Source of the DNA: Desulforhopalus singaporensis | GTDB lineage: Bacteria; Desulfobacterota; Desulfobulbia; Desulfobulbales; Desulfocapsaceae | DNA: 64,000 nucleotides | Reading direction: 5' to 3' | Assembly: GCF_900104445.1 (NCBI RefSeq) | Contig: NZ_FNJI01000011.1 | Span: forward strand, 1-64,000 | Part shown: positions 34,940 through 44,433 of the stretch, piece by piece | Numbering within the stretch: the first letter of the stretch is position 1 | Layout of the letters: every line of letters begins with the position of its first letter | Translations under genes and position numbers: made by a program | The notes under the pieces: generated by a model | Seen by the model: the letters and a program-made list of their open reading frames with translations, nothing else | The model's database searches: none | Told to the model about the DNA's origin: nothing

Positions 34940-36112
34940 TTATTGCTCCTTGTTGTTTTTTTTCTTGTTGTCGCCGTAATACAGTCTGTCGACCGTTCCC
35001 TCGATATTATCGCGGGCAAGGACGACTGTAACGCCCTCTTTGGACAGAATGTTTTTTGGAGAGTCTCCGGCGCTTGCAGTCAGCAGCGCAAAACAGTCCG
35101 ACAGTATCGTCGCCGCTTCCTCCCACCTGGCCTTTCCGGAACCGGGCTCGGGGGCGTCCCTTGTCTCAAGCAGGCACGGCAGCCCGTCGTCGCGCGGTCC
35201 GTAGATAAGAAACCTGTCTGCGTGGCCGAGGTGAAGGTTGACTTCCATGCCGTCGGAGCTAGTCACCGCCACGTTGGGTTTTTCTTCGGTCGGTCCGGCA
35301 AGACCGGAGAAGGCGGTCGCTGCGGCGCTTATACTTGCCGTGAGGTTGCGGGAATTGATCAGTGGCCCGGTGATCGGAAGATACTTCTCAGTTTCCCCGC
35401 TTACGGCTTCAACTTCTTCGGTCGTGGGAGAGGCGAGATCCACCTCGGTCCCGGGTTCGAAAGAGTAGGGTACCAGGGCGATGGTGTCGGCTCCGAGTTC
35501 CTGCATCTCCCGGCCGATGCCGGAGACGTGGTTCAGATTGTATCCGGGGTAAAGGGTTGAGCGGATACAGACCGTCAGGTTGTGAAACTTCAGGGCCGGT
35601 ACGCCATGGCGCTGCTGCTGTATCAGTATCTTCGCCGCTTGCGATATTTTGAGAGTTTTTTGCCCCGGCCTGATCCATGCGTAGAGTTTTTCCAGTACCT
35701 CGGCCCGCAGCGCATCCACCTGGAGTTCAATGTAGTCTGCTCCTGCTTTGGCAAGCTCTCCGGCAAGTTTCTCGCTTCCCATGCCAAGGGTTCGGATGCC
35801 GATTTTCAGCTCGGGGTAGAGTTTTTTAATCTGTCTGACTGCATGCAGGGTAATATCAGGGGTCGCCAAAGGGTCGCCCGGACCAGATATCGCCGCCATG
35901 AGGGTTATGGTTTCTTGTTGTAGTGTTGTTTCTCGCAGTAGTGCAAGTGCTTCGGCTACCGTCCAACTTCGGCCGCACAGTGGCTGCACCGGCGAGAATC
36001 TGGTCCGGGCGACAAGCTGGGGCGCCACCGGCATGCAGAAAACATTACTGTCCTTTATTGTTGCAAGCGCAGCTCTGGTACTGTTTTTCTGTTTTGTGGT
36101 GGTGGCGATCAT
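34940..36112 (-). CDS. NifB-like pseudoenzyme lacking radical SAM cysteines
   Basis: 390 aa. It aligns by eye with NifB along its whole length: MPVAP at 27-31, ISGPGDPLATPD near 75 (SAM-site GPGDP kept), a TIM-barrel-like middle, LYPGYN near 190, and a C-terminal NifX-like domain from about 280 (VNLHLGHADRF). At the cluster motif the cysteines of NifB (C34, C38, C41) are replaced by L33, T37 and S40. The HCTRCRAD cysteines and the N-terminal cluster cysteine are missing as well. The frame is intact with an AAGGA site, so it is not a decayed gene. It lies between nifK and the ferredoxin gene. It may be a carrier, chaperone or regulator for NifB-co or FeMo-co. Confidence 0.88.
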   Translation of the reverse strand: MIATTTKQKNSTRAALATIKDSNVFCMPVAPQLVARTRFSPVQPLCGRSWTVAEALALLRETTLQQETITLMAAISGPGDPLATPDITLHAVRQIKKLYPELKIGIRTLGMGSEKLAGELAKAGADYIELQVDALRAEVLEKLYAWIRPGQKTLKISQAAKILIQQQRHGVPALKFHNLTVCIRSTLYPGYNLNHVSGIGREMQELGADTIALVPYSFEPGTEVDLASPTTEEVEAVSGETEKYLPITGPLINSRNLTASISAAATAFSGLAGPTEEKPNVAVTSSDGMEVNLHLGHADRFLIYGPRDDGLPCLLETRDAPEPGSGKARWEEAATILSDCFALLTASAGDSPKNILSKEGVTVVLARDNIEGTVDRLYYGDNKKKNNKEQ

Positions 36113-36177
36113 CTGTTTTGTTCCTTTTGGTTGTGGTGGCGGCAGTTGGTGGCGCTGTTTCCGTTACCGCCGTAGAA

Positions 36178-37551
36178 TCAGAGAACCAGTTCGAATTTTT
36201 CCTCGGTGTCGTCCCTTTCTTTTCTGTCCAGCAGGCAGTTCAGGATTTTTTCAAGAAGCCTCAACCCACCCATGTAACCTATTGAGGGAAAGTATTGATG
36301 CCCCTGGCGGTCGAGTATCGGAAAGCCCCAGCGGACAAAGGGGATGTCTTCATCACGGGCGATATATTTGCAGTAGCTGTTGCCGATGATGAGGTCGACG
36401 GGTTCGTTTTTGATCCACTGATGAAGAAGAAACATATCTCCTTTTGCTTTTACGTTTACCTCGCAATTCAGCTCTGCGGTGATCTCCTGTATCCGTTTCT
36501 CAAATTTCTTTCCCGGAGTGCCGGTTATGATATGGACCGGGAGCATATCGATGGAGACCAGGAATTCGGTCATGGAGATCAGTTGATCGGGGTCTCCGAC
36601 AAGGGCTACTTTTTTGCCGTAGAAATATTGGTGCATGTCGGAAATCAAATCGACCAGCCTGCCTCTTTCTGTGGCGATCTCGTCGGGGACCGATGTGCCG
36701 GCAACAGTGCGCAGGGCATCTATAAATCGGTCCGTGGCCTTGAGACCGACCGGGATGTCGAGAATTGAGCAGGGCACTTTGCACTGGGTGTCGAGCAGGC
36801 GGGCACCGTCTGCCGAGCACCACTCTCCAAGAGCGAGAGTGCCGCTGGCGTTGCCGGAATCCCTGATCTCGGCAATGGAGGTGCCGCCATCCGGAAACAT
36901 GTTGTATTTCCCGGTCAGCGGCGTGTTGAGAACGCCCGACGTGTCCGGGTAGATGCTGATTTTCACCCCCATCAGGGCCGCGATTCTTTTTATTTCCTCC
37001 ATGTCCGACGGCTCAACCCAGCCGGGAAGGATGTTTATTTTGCCGTTCCTGGTCCCGGTGTTTTCCGCCAGACCGGCCATTGCCTTGACCATATTGGAAA
37101 AGCCGGTCACATGGGATCCCACGTAACTGGGCGTCGGCGCCCCCAATAGTGTCTTGCCGGGAGGAACTTTCTTCTCCTTGATCGCCTTGTTGAAAATCTG
37201 CGGCAAATCGTCGCCTATCGTCTCGGACAGACAGGTGGTGTGAACGGCGATCGCTTCCGGTTCGTACACCGTAAAAATATTGTTGATTGCCTGCAGCAGG
37301 TTTGCCTGTCCGCCGAAAACCGAAGCCCCTTCCGTAAACGAGCTTGTGGCGGCCGATATCGGTTCCTTGTAGTGTCTGGTCAGGGTGGACCTGTGGTAGG
37401 CGCAGCACCCTTGCGAGCCGTGACTGTGAGGCAGGCAGCCCTTTATTCCCAGAGACGCGTACATGGCGCCTATGGGCTGACATGTTTTAGCCGGATTAAT
37501 GGTCAGAGCCTTACGCTCTGTAATCACTTGTGGTGTATGTCTCAGTAACAT
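36178..37551 (-). CDS. nifK: Nitrogenase MoFe protein beta subunit
   Basis: 457 aa. It lacks the roughly 50-residue N-terminal extension of proteobacterial NifK, as in clostridial and methanogen forms. P-cluster cysteines are C24 (TCQPIGA), C49 (HGSQGC) and C107 (TTCLSETIGDD). It pairs with NifD as the alpha2beta2 tetramer that reduces N2. AAAGG precedes the ATG. It lies 82 nt after nifD and 65 nt before the NifB-like gene on the same strand. Confidence 0.97.
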   Translation of the reverse strand: MLLRHTPQVITERKALTINPAKTCQPIGAMYASLGIKGCLPHSHGSQGCCAYHRSTLTRHYKEPISAATSSFTEGASVFGGQANLLQAINNIFTVYEPEAIAVHTTCLSETIGDDLPQIFNKAIKEKKVPPGKTLLGAPTPSYVGSHVTGFSNMVKAMAGLAENTGTRNGKINILPGWVEPSDMEEIKRIAALMGVKISIYPDTSGVLNTPLTGKYNMFPDGGTSIAEIRDSGNASGTLALGEWCSADGARLLDTQCKVPCSILDIPVGLKATDRFIDALRTVAGTSVPDEIATERGRLVDLISDMHQYFYGKKVALVGDPDQLISMTEFLVSIDMLPVHIITGTPGKKFEKRIQEITAELNCEVNVKAKGDMFLLHQWIKNEPVDLIIGNSYCKYIARDEDIPFVRWGFPILDRQGHQYFPSIGYMGGLRLLEKILNCLLDRKERDDTEEKFELVL

Positions 37552-37633
37552 TGTCTTACCTTTAATGAAGGTTGTCCGGTGTTTTTCGAAAAAACTTGTG
37601 AGATTGGTAGAGTTGTTGTTGTAACGTAACTTG

Positions 37634-39271
37634 TTATTCCCAGGCGTAGGTGGCGGAAAGTTCGGGGTTTTCCTGCCAGGGCGCCTTCATGTAACCCCAT
37701 ACCCTGCTGTTTACCAGCCTGTCTATTTCGTTGTAGAAGTTGATTGCTCCGGTAAACCCCGCATAGGGACCGCCGGAATCGTAGCTGTGCAGCTGCTTCA
37801 TCGGGACGCCGAGTTTCTGGATGGAAAATTTTTCCTTTATCCCGGCGCAGAAAAGGTCCGGCTTTAACAGTTCGACAAGTTTTTCCGCTTCATACTGGTT
37901 CAGGTCGTCGATGACGATGGTGTTTTCGTCCATCGCCTCGTTCAGTCCCGCGTATTCCTTGAAGTCAACCCCCTCTGCTTCGAGCTTTTTTATCTCCTCT
38001 TCGCTCTTCCTGGGTTTGTAGAGCTGCGGATCGGGGCTGACTTCTATTTCCTCGATGTTTCTGCTGTCGGCGTCGACTTTGAGGTGGGGAATGACGTGGC
38101 GGCCCTCATAGTCGTCGCGATGGGCGAACTCGTATCCGGCGGAAAGGGTTTTCATCCCCAGCTCGGTAAACAGTTCCTGATAGTGATGCGCCCGGGAACC
38201 GCCGACAAACAGCATCGCGGTCTTTCCCGAAGTCCTGGGGAAAACATCTTTTCGCGCCGCTACCACCGGAGCCATCTCCTGGGCGATGACCTCTTCGACT
38301 TTTTTGGTCAGCTTTTCGTCGTTAAAATATTGGGCTATCTTGCGCAGCGATTTTGCTGTCGCTTCCGCACCGATGAAGTTGACCTTGATCCAGGGGATGC
38401 CGTATTTGGTCTCTAGCATGTCGGCAACATAGTTGATTGACCGGTGGCACATGACGCAGCTGAGATCCGCCTGGTTTGCCGAGGCAAACTTGTCGTAGGT
38501 GGCGTTGCCGGAAAAGGTCGAAATGTTGGTTATCCCGCATTTGTTGAGGATCCGGTCAATTTCAAATCCATCGCCGCCGATGTTGTATTCACCCAGCAGG
38601 TTTATTTTATACTCTCCGGTTTTTTCGCTGTCGGAGTCGCCGACCACGTGGGTGAACACCTGGTTGTTGGCGATATGGTGCCCGGCAGACTGGGAGACCC
38701 CTTTGTACCCTTCACAGCTGAAGGCGAACACGTTGCAGTCGCCGAACTTGGTCTTCATCTCTTTGGCGACCGCGTGGATGTCGTCGCCTATTAGGCCGAC
38801 CGGACAGGTGGCGAACACCGCGATGGCTTTCGGATGAAACAGGTCGTAGGCCTCCTGGATCGCCGCCTTGAGCTTTTTTTCCCCGCCGAAGATGATGTCG
38901 GAGTCCTGCATGTCGGTGGACATCGCATAGGTGATATAGTTGGCGTTGGTGTCGTTTATCGCATCGGTCTGGTTTCTCCGCGTGAGCCAGGCGTAAAAGC
39001 TGCATCCGATCGGTCCGTGGACCAGGTTGACAATATCACTGGTCGGTCCCATGATAACGCCTTTGCAGCCGGCGTAGGTGCATCCCCGCATGGTGATTAT
39101 GCCCGGAATGGTACGTACGTTGGCCGTGATCTCGGGGGTGCTGTTCTCCAGGGCCTCGTTGACCATTATCTGTTTTGCTCTTTTTCGGGCGACTTTCGGC
39201 GGGTATTTTTCCAGCAGTTTGTCCTTGATGTCGTGGGGATCCCACTGCACCAGTTTTTGCGCTTTTCCCAT
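37634..39271 (-). CDS. nifD: Nitrogenase MoFe protein alpha subunit
   Basis: 545 aa. P-cluster ligands are C64, C90 and C156. FeMo-co ligands are C275 (CVMCHRSINY) and His near 495 (LHSYDSGGPYAGF). Q194 and H198 (SQSAGHH) match the substrate-path Gln/His of Azotobacter NifD, consistent with a molybdenum enzyme. An insertion of about 50 residues near 395-445 (rich in Lys/Glu, with EEIEVSPDPQLY) is the mark of the Clostridium-type group. GGAGAACAAC precedes the ATG. It is transcribed from the nifH promoter. Confidence 0.97.
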   Translation of the reverse strand: MGKAQKLVQWDPHDIKDKLLEKYPPKVARKRAKQIMVNEALENSTPEITANVRTIPGIITMRGCTYAGCKGVIMGPTSDIVNLVHGPIGCSFYAWLTRRNQTDAINDTNANYITYAMSTDMQDSDIIFGGEKKLKAAIQEAYDLFHPKAIAVFATCPVGLIGDDIHAVAKEMKTKFGDCNVFAFSCEGYKGVSQSAGHHIANNQVFTHVVGDSDSEKTGEYKINLLGEYNIGGDGFEIDRILNKCGITNISTFSGNATYDKFASANQADLSCVMCHRSINYVADMLETKYGIPWIKVNFIGAEATAKSLRKIAQYFNDEKLTKKVEEVIAQEMAPVVAARKDVFPRTSGKTAMLFVGGSRAHHYQELFTELGMKTLSAGYEFAHRDDYEGRHVIPHLKVDADSRNIEEIEVSPDPQLYKPRKSEEEIKKLEAEGVDFKEYAGLNEAMDENTIVIDDLNQYEAEKLVELLKPDLFCAGIKEKFSIQKLGVPMKQLHSYDSGGPYAGFTGAINFYNEIDRLVNSRVWGYMKAPWQENPELSATYAWE

Positions 39272-39291
39272 TGTTGTTCTCCTTCAGCGGT

Positions 39292-39666
39292 TTATTCTAT
39301 CGATTTTTTACCCGTTTCCCCGGTGCGTATACGTATGCCGTCCGCCACCGGCAGTATAAAGATTTTTCCATCCCCCGGCTTGCTGGTCCTGTTGCAGGCC
39401 ATGATTGTCTCTACAACGTCGTCCACCTTGTCGTCTTCCACAACGACGGTGATCATCCTTTTAGGGTAAAGCTTTCCTTTTTCACCGAGAAGGGCTGCTG
39501 CTTCTTCGTATCCTTCCTCAACGCCCTCGATCAATTTGCGGTTGACAAATCCCCAGCCGCGTCCCTGGGCCTCGTGTGCGAAAAAGGAATCGATTCCCGA
39601 CTCGGTCAGACCTTTTTTGGTGTTGTTCATCATGTCCATCCTGACAACCGCGATTACCTCTTTCAT
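39292..39666 (-). CDS. nifI2: PII-family nitrogenase regulator NifI2
   Basis: 124 aa. GlnB-like fold with an extended T-loop (GRGWGFVNRKLIEGVEEGYEEAAALLGEKG) and the C-terminal GDGKIFILPV strand. NifI1/NifI2 complexes bind NifDK and switch activity off in response to ammonium, relieved by 2-oxoglutarate and ATP. Its ATG overlaps the nifI1 stop by 4 nt. The position between nifH and nifD is diagnostic. Confidence 0.95.
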   Translation of the reverse strand: MKEVIAVVRMDMMNNTKKGLTESGIDSFFAHEAQGRGWGFVNRKLIEGVEEGYEEAAALLGEKGKLYPKRMITVVVEDDKVDDVVETIMACNRTSKPGDGKIFILPVADGIRIRTGETGKKSIE

Positions 39667-40007
39667 GCCGTCTCCTCCAGCCCTTCTTTGATCCCCGAAC
39701 TGATGGTGTAGACTTCCTCGACTTCAGTGACAAAAATCTTGCCGTCGCCAAAGGCCCCTTTTGCTCCGGTTCTTGCGGCTTCGATAATGGTTTTGATGGC
39801 GAAATCTCTGTCCGGCTCGCGGACCACGCTCATCAGCATGGTCTTGGGGATTTCGTCATAGGTGATCTCGCCTATCTTTATGCCCCGCTGTTTGCCGCGC
39901 CCTGTCACCGAGTATTTGGTTACCGCCGGAAATCCCGCATCCATAAGAGCCGCCAGTACGTTGTCCGCTTTTTCCGGCCTGACTATCGCCCTGATCATGA
40001 TCATCAT
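39663..40007 (-). CDS. nifI1: PII-family nitrogenase regulator NifI1
   Basis: 114 aa. PII fold with the NifI1-type T-loop GRGKQRGIKIGEITYDEIPK (about 37-56) and B-loop GAKGAFGDGKIFV. Acts with NifI2 in post-translational control of nitrogenase. It lies 51 nt after nifH. AAGGAGACAAC precedes the ATG. Confidence 0.95.
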   Translation of the reverse strand: MMIMIRAIVRPEKADNVLAALMDAGFPAVTKYSVTGRGKQRGIKIGEITYDEIPKTMLMSVVREPDRDFAIKTIIEAARTGAKGAFGDGKIFVTEVEEVYTISSGIKEGLEETA

Positions 40008-40058
40008 CTTGTTGTCTCCTTGTCTGTTTTTTTGTTGTTTGGGTCAGGAAGAAAAAGA

Positions 40059-40979
<921 letters not shown>

Positions 40980-41050
40980 TTATTTCGTTGAAAAACAATA
41001 TCTTGTCAGGTGTGATCCTGTTTTGGTCCCGTTGTCCGCCGCATCCTTTA

Positions 41051-41097
41051 TGTGAGAAAGATACAAAAATGTAACAAAAAAATGTTTCAAAGAAACA
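41051..41097. promoter_or_regulatory. Two TGT-N9-ACA dyads between nifH and nifA
   Basis: TGT gagaaagat ACA (41051-41065) and TGT ttcaaagaa ACA (41083-41097) lie 32 bp apart, about three helical turns, and about 90-135 bp upstream of the nifH -24 box. The second is a perfect palindrome, TGTTTC AAA GAAACA. NifA sites normally have N10, and no N10 match was found in this intergenic region. They may be variant NifA sites or bind another regulator. Confidence 0.5.
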
Positions 41098-41281
41098 CTT
41101 TTGAAGAAAACAAATATTGTTGCAAAAATGTAAAATAAAGACTAATAAGTACCGTATCGACGACAAGCGGGCACGGCAGACGCTTGCGGTTCTCTTGTCA
41201 AAGAGTGAGAAGCTGCCGGGTAGACACCACCGGCGAGCTTGCCTGGCAATATCAAGATAAAGTGTCAAGGAGTGCTAACCA

Positions 41282-42877
41282 ATGAAGCTGACGGACAGGA
41301 CCGGGGTTGGTGCAGACAACCACACTCAGGGGATGGAGCTGCTCGCCCTTCACAGAATAACTGAGTTGATAGGTTCTGCTGTCGACCTTGAGACCACCCT
41401 GCAGAAGATCCTCGGGGTGCTGGAGAACACTTTGCAGATGGAGCGGGCCACTCTGCTGTTTCTGGACAAAGTGAAACAAAAGCTCGTCATCAGGGCTTCC
41501 TGCGGCTTGTCCGCCCATGAAGAACTGCGGGGGGTGTACAATCTCGACGAGGGGGTGTGCGGGAAAATATTTCAGACATGCTCGCCGTTTGTCGTCCCCG
41601 ACATTGAAAGTGAACCGCTGTTTTTAAACAGGACCGGGGCGCGGACCCGGGTCAGCCGGTCGAAAATATCGTTTCTCGGCGTTCCGGTGGTGGTCGGCGG
41701 CAACCCCGAGGGCGTGCTGACAGTCGATCGTCTGTTCGGTGACGAGGTTTTTTTTGAGGAGGATGTGAGGTTTCTCACCATTCTCGCCACTCTTGTGGCA
41801 CAGTTTGTCATGCTGCACCGGGAGATAGAGAAGAAAGAGGCGAGGCTGATTGAGGAAAACCAGTCGCTTAAGGCCAAATTGCACCAAGTACACGGCGATC
41901 ACTTCATCATCGGTCATTCCAAGCCGATGCAGGAGGTCTTCAGCATCATTGATAAAATTTCCAGCAGCAATGTGACCGCCCTTCTGCTCGGGGAGTCGGG
42001 GACCGGCAAGGAACTTGTGGCGCGGGCGATCCACGAGGGGGGCAGCCGCAAGGACAAGCCGTTTGTTAAGATCAACTGCGCAGCCCTTCCCGAAACCCTG
42101 CTGGAAAGCGAACTGTTCGGTCACGAGCGGGGGGCCTTTACCGGCGCCCACGCCGAACGTCCCGGCCGGTTTGAACTTGCCGACGGCGGTACCATATTCC
42201 TTGACGAGATCGGGGAAATGCCGCTTGCCCTCCAGGCGAAAATGCTCAGGGTGCTCCAGGAAAAACAGTTTGAACGGATCGGCGGCTCCAGGACCTACGA
42301 TGTAGACGTGCGGATTGTCGCCGCAACCAACGTCAGCCTTGAACTGGCAGTGGAAGAGGGGAGCTTCCGGGCGGATCTTTATTATCGGCTCAACGTTGTC
42401 CCCCTGGTGCTTCCCCCCTTAAGAGAGCGCAATGAAGACATTCCCCTTTTGTTCAGCCATTTTCTCGGCAAAAGCAACGAAAGGAATAACAAGCAGATCA
42501 AGCTCACCTCCGAGCTGCTTGACTTCATGATTACCTATCCGTGGCCCGGCAACGTCAGGGAGATGCAGAACCTGGTGGAACGCATGGTAATCCTGGCAGA
42601 AAATGACAGGCTGACCCTGGCGGATTTGCCGCCAAACTTCTTTAAGACGGAAAAACCACCACGTGAAGTTGAGAAGAAAAATGAAGCTATTGTCCAAAGG
42701 ACGGTGGAGCCGAAGAGAAAATCCCTGCAGGAAATTGAGAAAATAGAGATCGAGGCGGCGCTCAGAAGAAACGGGTGGGTGCAGGTGCGGGCCGCCAAAG
42801 AACTCGGCCTGACCGAGCGGCAGATCGGTTATCGCATCAGAAAATACGGACTGAACCGTTACGATTCCTTTCGCTGA
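41282..42877 (+). CDS. nifA: NifA, sigma-54-dependent activator of nif genes
   Basis: 531 aa. GAF domain about 25-185; AAA+ domain about 208-440 with Walker A GESGTGKE (237-244), the sigma-54 contact GAFTGA (284-289) and Walker [13 protein letters not shown]-terminal Fis-type helix-turn-helix [26 protein letters not shown] at the end. The linker before the DNA-binding domain has no cysteines, so it lacks the C-x4-C oxygen-sensing motif of rhizobial NifA. AAGGAG lies 9 nt before the ATG. It is divergent from nifH and expected to act at both sigma-54 promoters here. Confidence 0.93.
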   Translation: MKLTDRTGVGADNHTQGMELLALHRITELIGSAVDLETTLQKILGVLENTLQMERATLLFLDKVKQKLVIRASCGLSAHEELRGVYNLDEGVCGKIFQTCSPFVVPDIESEPLFLNRTGARTRVSRSKISFLGVPVVVGGNPEGVLTVDRLFGDEVFFEEDVRFLTILATLVAQFVMLHREIEKKEARLIEENQSLKAKLHQVHGDHFIIGHSKPMQEVFSIIDKISSSNVTALLLGESGTGKELVARAIHEGGSRKDKPFVKINCAALPETLLESELFGHERGAFTGAHAERPGRFELADGGTIFLDEIGEMPLALQAKMLRVLQEKQFERIGGSRTYDVDVRIVAATNVSLELAVEEGSFRADLYYRLNVVPLVLPPLRERNEDIPLLFSHFLGKSNERNNKQIKLTSELLDFMITYPWPGNVREMQNLVERMVILAENDRLTLADLPPNFFKTEKPPREVEKKNEAIVQRTVEPKRKSLQEIEKIEIEAALRRNGWVQVRAAKELGLTERQIGYRIRKYGLNRYDSFR

Positions 42878-42910
42878 AAGAAAGCGGCCGCCGCTCTCTG
42901 TCTGCCCTGG

Positions 42911-43759
42911 TCACAAGATCGGCCCGGGTTTGCGCCATTCGGTTGAAAACCCCATGTCCCTAAGAAGTTCTATTGCAGTCGTCATGTGGTTGCCCACCGA
43001 GTCGACACTGTGGGAGTCGTCGCCCGGAACCACCGCAATTTCCATTTCACGTACTTTCTCAAGAATCCTCCGGGAGATGTAGGGCTCATCGTTTCCCTTG
43101 TACAGGGCGCGCAGGTTGAGGTCCAGGATAAGGTCCTTTTGTCTAATCAGCTCAAGGTTTCTTTCAATTTTCCGGTTTATGTCAGGGCGCAGCAGGCGGC
43201 TGCGGTAGTCTGGATCGAAGATGCGGATCAGGTCGAAGTGGCCCACCACCGGCGGGTTGAGCAGGTCGATCATCTCATACTGCAGGTCGAAGTATTTCAG
43301 GTAAAGGTTGTCGATGGACCCTGCGCTATCTATTGCCCGCCGATACAGTTTTTCCGAATAGTCGAAGTTGATGTCGCCTACGAAATGCACGGAGCCGACA
43401 AAATAGTCGGGCTGAAAGGTTTTGACAAGGAAGGGGACGAATTGGCGATAGCCGCTGTATGTCTCGATTTCCATGGCGGCAAATATTTCCAGGCGGTCCC
43501 TGTAAAGCTGCTTCAACCGCCTTATTTCAACGAAATAGTCCGCGAATTTTTCAAGCAGCGACTCAGCGGTGAATCCAAGCTTTCGCTGACCCGGGTCGAG
43601 CAGGTTGTCGGATATGGGTGGGGTGTGCTCGGTTATACCGACCCAGGTGAAGCCGAGCTCGATATAACGCCTTATAATCTTTTCAAGAGTGTCCCTGGCG
43701 TGGTCGCAGAACTGGCCGCTGTGTCCTCCGTGGATCGATACTAACGAAGCTGGTTTCAT
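42911..43759 (-). CDS. PHP-domain histidinol-phosphatase-like hydrolase
   Basis: 282 aa from the ATG at 43759. This start has no good ribosome site; a longer frame to 43885 would overlap nikR. Metal-binding motifs of the PHP family are visible: SIHGGHSGQFCDHA at 8-21, ITEHTPP near 43, AAMEIETYSG near 94, GSVHFVGD near 118 and GDDSHSVDSVG near 250. HisK-type members dephosphorylate histidinol phosphate, and others act on different phosphoesters. It lies 61 nt downstream of nikR on the same strand and converges on nifA. No other his genes are nearby. Confidence 0.82.
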   Translation of the reverse strand: MKPASLVSIHGGHSGQFCDHARDTLEKIIRRYIELGFTWVGITEHTPPISDNLLDPGQRKLGFTAESLLEKFADYFVEIRRLKQLYRDRLEIFAAMEIETYSGYRQFVPFLVKTFQPDYFVGSVHFVGDINFDYSEKLYRRAIDSAGSIDNLYLKYFDLQYEMIDLLNPPVVGHFDLIRIFDPDYRSRLLRPDINRKIERNLELIRQKDLILDLNLRALYKGNDEPYISRRILEKVREMEIAVVPGDDSHSVDSVGNHMTTAIELLRDMGFSTEWRKPGPIL

Positions 43760-43820
43760 AGTGGATTGGATTGCCGGTGAATAAAACTGGGAAAAAGTCT
43801 GCAGATCACCTGCGCATTCG

Positions 43821-44231
43821 TCAATGGAGGGACCGACCGGTGCTCGACATGGCAAGATTTGCATCGCGCACCCCTTTGAGCGCATTCAGCCTGTCCGCCA
43901 GATCCTGCACCTCTTTTGCCTTGCCTCTTACCACGATCACCTCCAGGCAGTTGTCATGGTCCATGTGGACATGGGTGGTGCACACGATCTGGTGATGATA
44001 GTCGTGCTGCACCAGGGTCACTTTTTCCTGGAGCTTGTGCTGGTGATGGTCGTAAACCAGGCTGATGACGCCCATAACCTGTTTGTCAGACATCCATTCT
44101 TCCTTGACAAAAGCTTTTCGAATGAGATCCCTGATGGCTTCTGACCTGTTTGAGTAGCTGCGGGCTTTGATATGTTCGTCAAAGATCTTCAGCAGTTTTT
44201 CCTCAAGCGATATGGAGAACCTTTTCAGCAT
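43821..44231 (-). CDS. nikR: Nickel-responsive regulator NikR
   Basis: 136 aa. N-terminal ribbon-helix-helix (RFSISLEEKLLKIFDEHI then YSNRSEAIRDLIRKA) and a C-terminal ACT domain. The high-affinity Ni ligands H76, H87, H89 and C95 fall at the same positions as in E. coli NikR. Ni-bound NikR represses nickel uptake genes. No nik or ni-uptake ABC genes adjoin it. The only nickel-type gene in the window is the NicO-like transporter at 28 kb. The 200 nt upstream hold a 10-bp inverted repeat (CTGAATATTT ... AAATATTCAG). Confidence 0.95.
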   Translation of the reverse strand: MLKRFSISLEEKLLKIFDEHIKARSYSNRSEAIRDLIRKAFVKEEWMSDKQVMGVISLVYDHHQHKLQEKVTLVQHDYHHQIVCTTHVHMDHDNCLEVIVVRGKAKEVQDLADRLNALKGVRDANLAMSSTGRSLH

Positions 44232-44433
44232 TGCGGCAACCTTTATCCGGAAGAACTGGTAGTCAGTCTGAATATTTCATGAAAAGCGGGTCTGATCCGC
44301 TAAAACGACAGACGAAAAATATTCAGCTAAAATGGTAAACACGTTGGCCCTCATTATATATAGAACGTCGAACCAGCGCAACAAAACAGTAGTGAGAGCC
44401 GCCTGGTAGTGCCAGATCCCTCTATTTCATCGG

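Noticed and set aside
34940-36112. NifB-like gene as a sequencing-error or pseudogene product
   Set aside because: The frame is intact end to end, with ribosome site, conserved GPGDP and NifX-like domain; loss of all cysteines at once is not explained by a frameshift.
44264-44336. Inverted repeat CTGAATATTT/AAATATTCAG upstream of nikR considered as a NikR operator
   Set aside because: The roughly 44-nt spacing is far too wide for the 13-16 nt of known NikR sites; it was not called as an operator.
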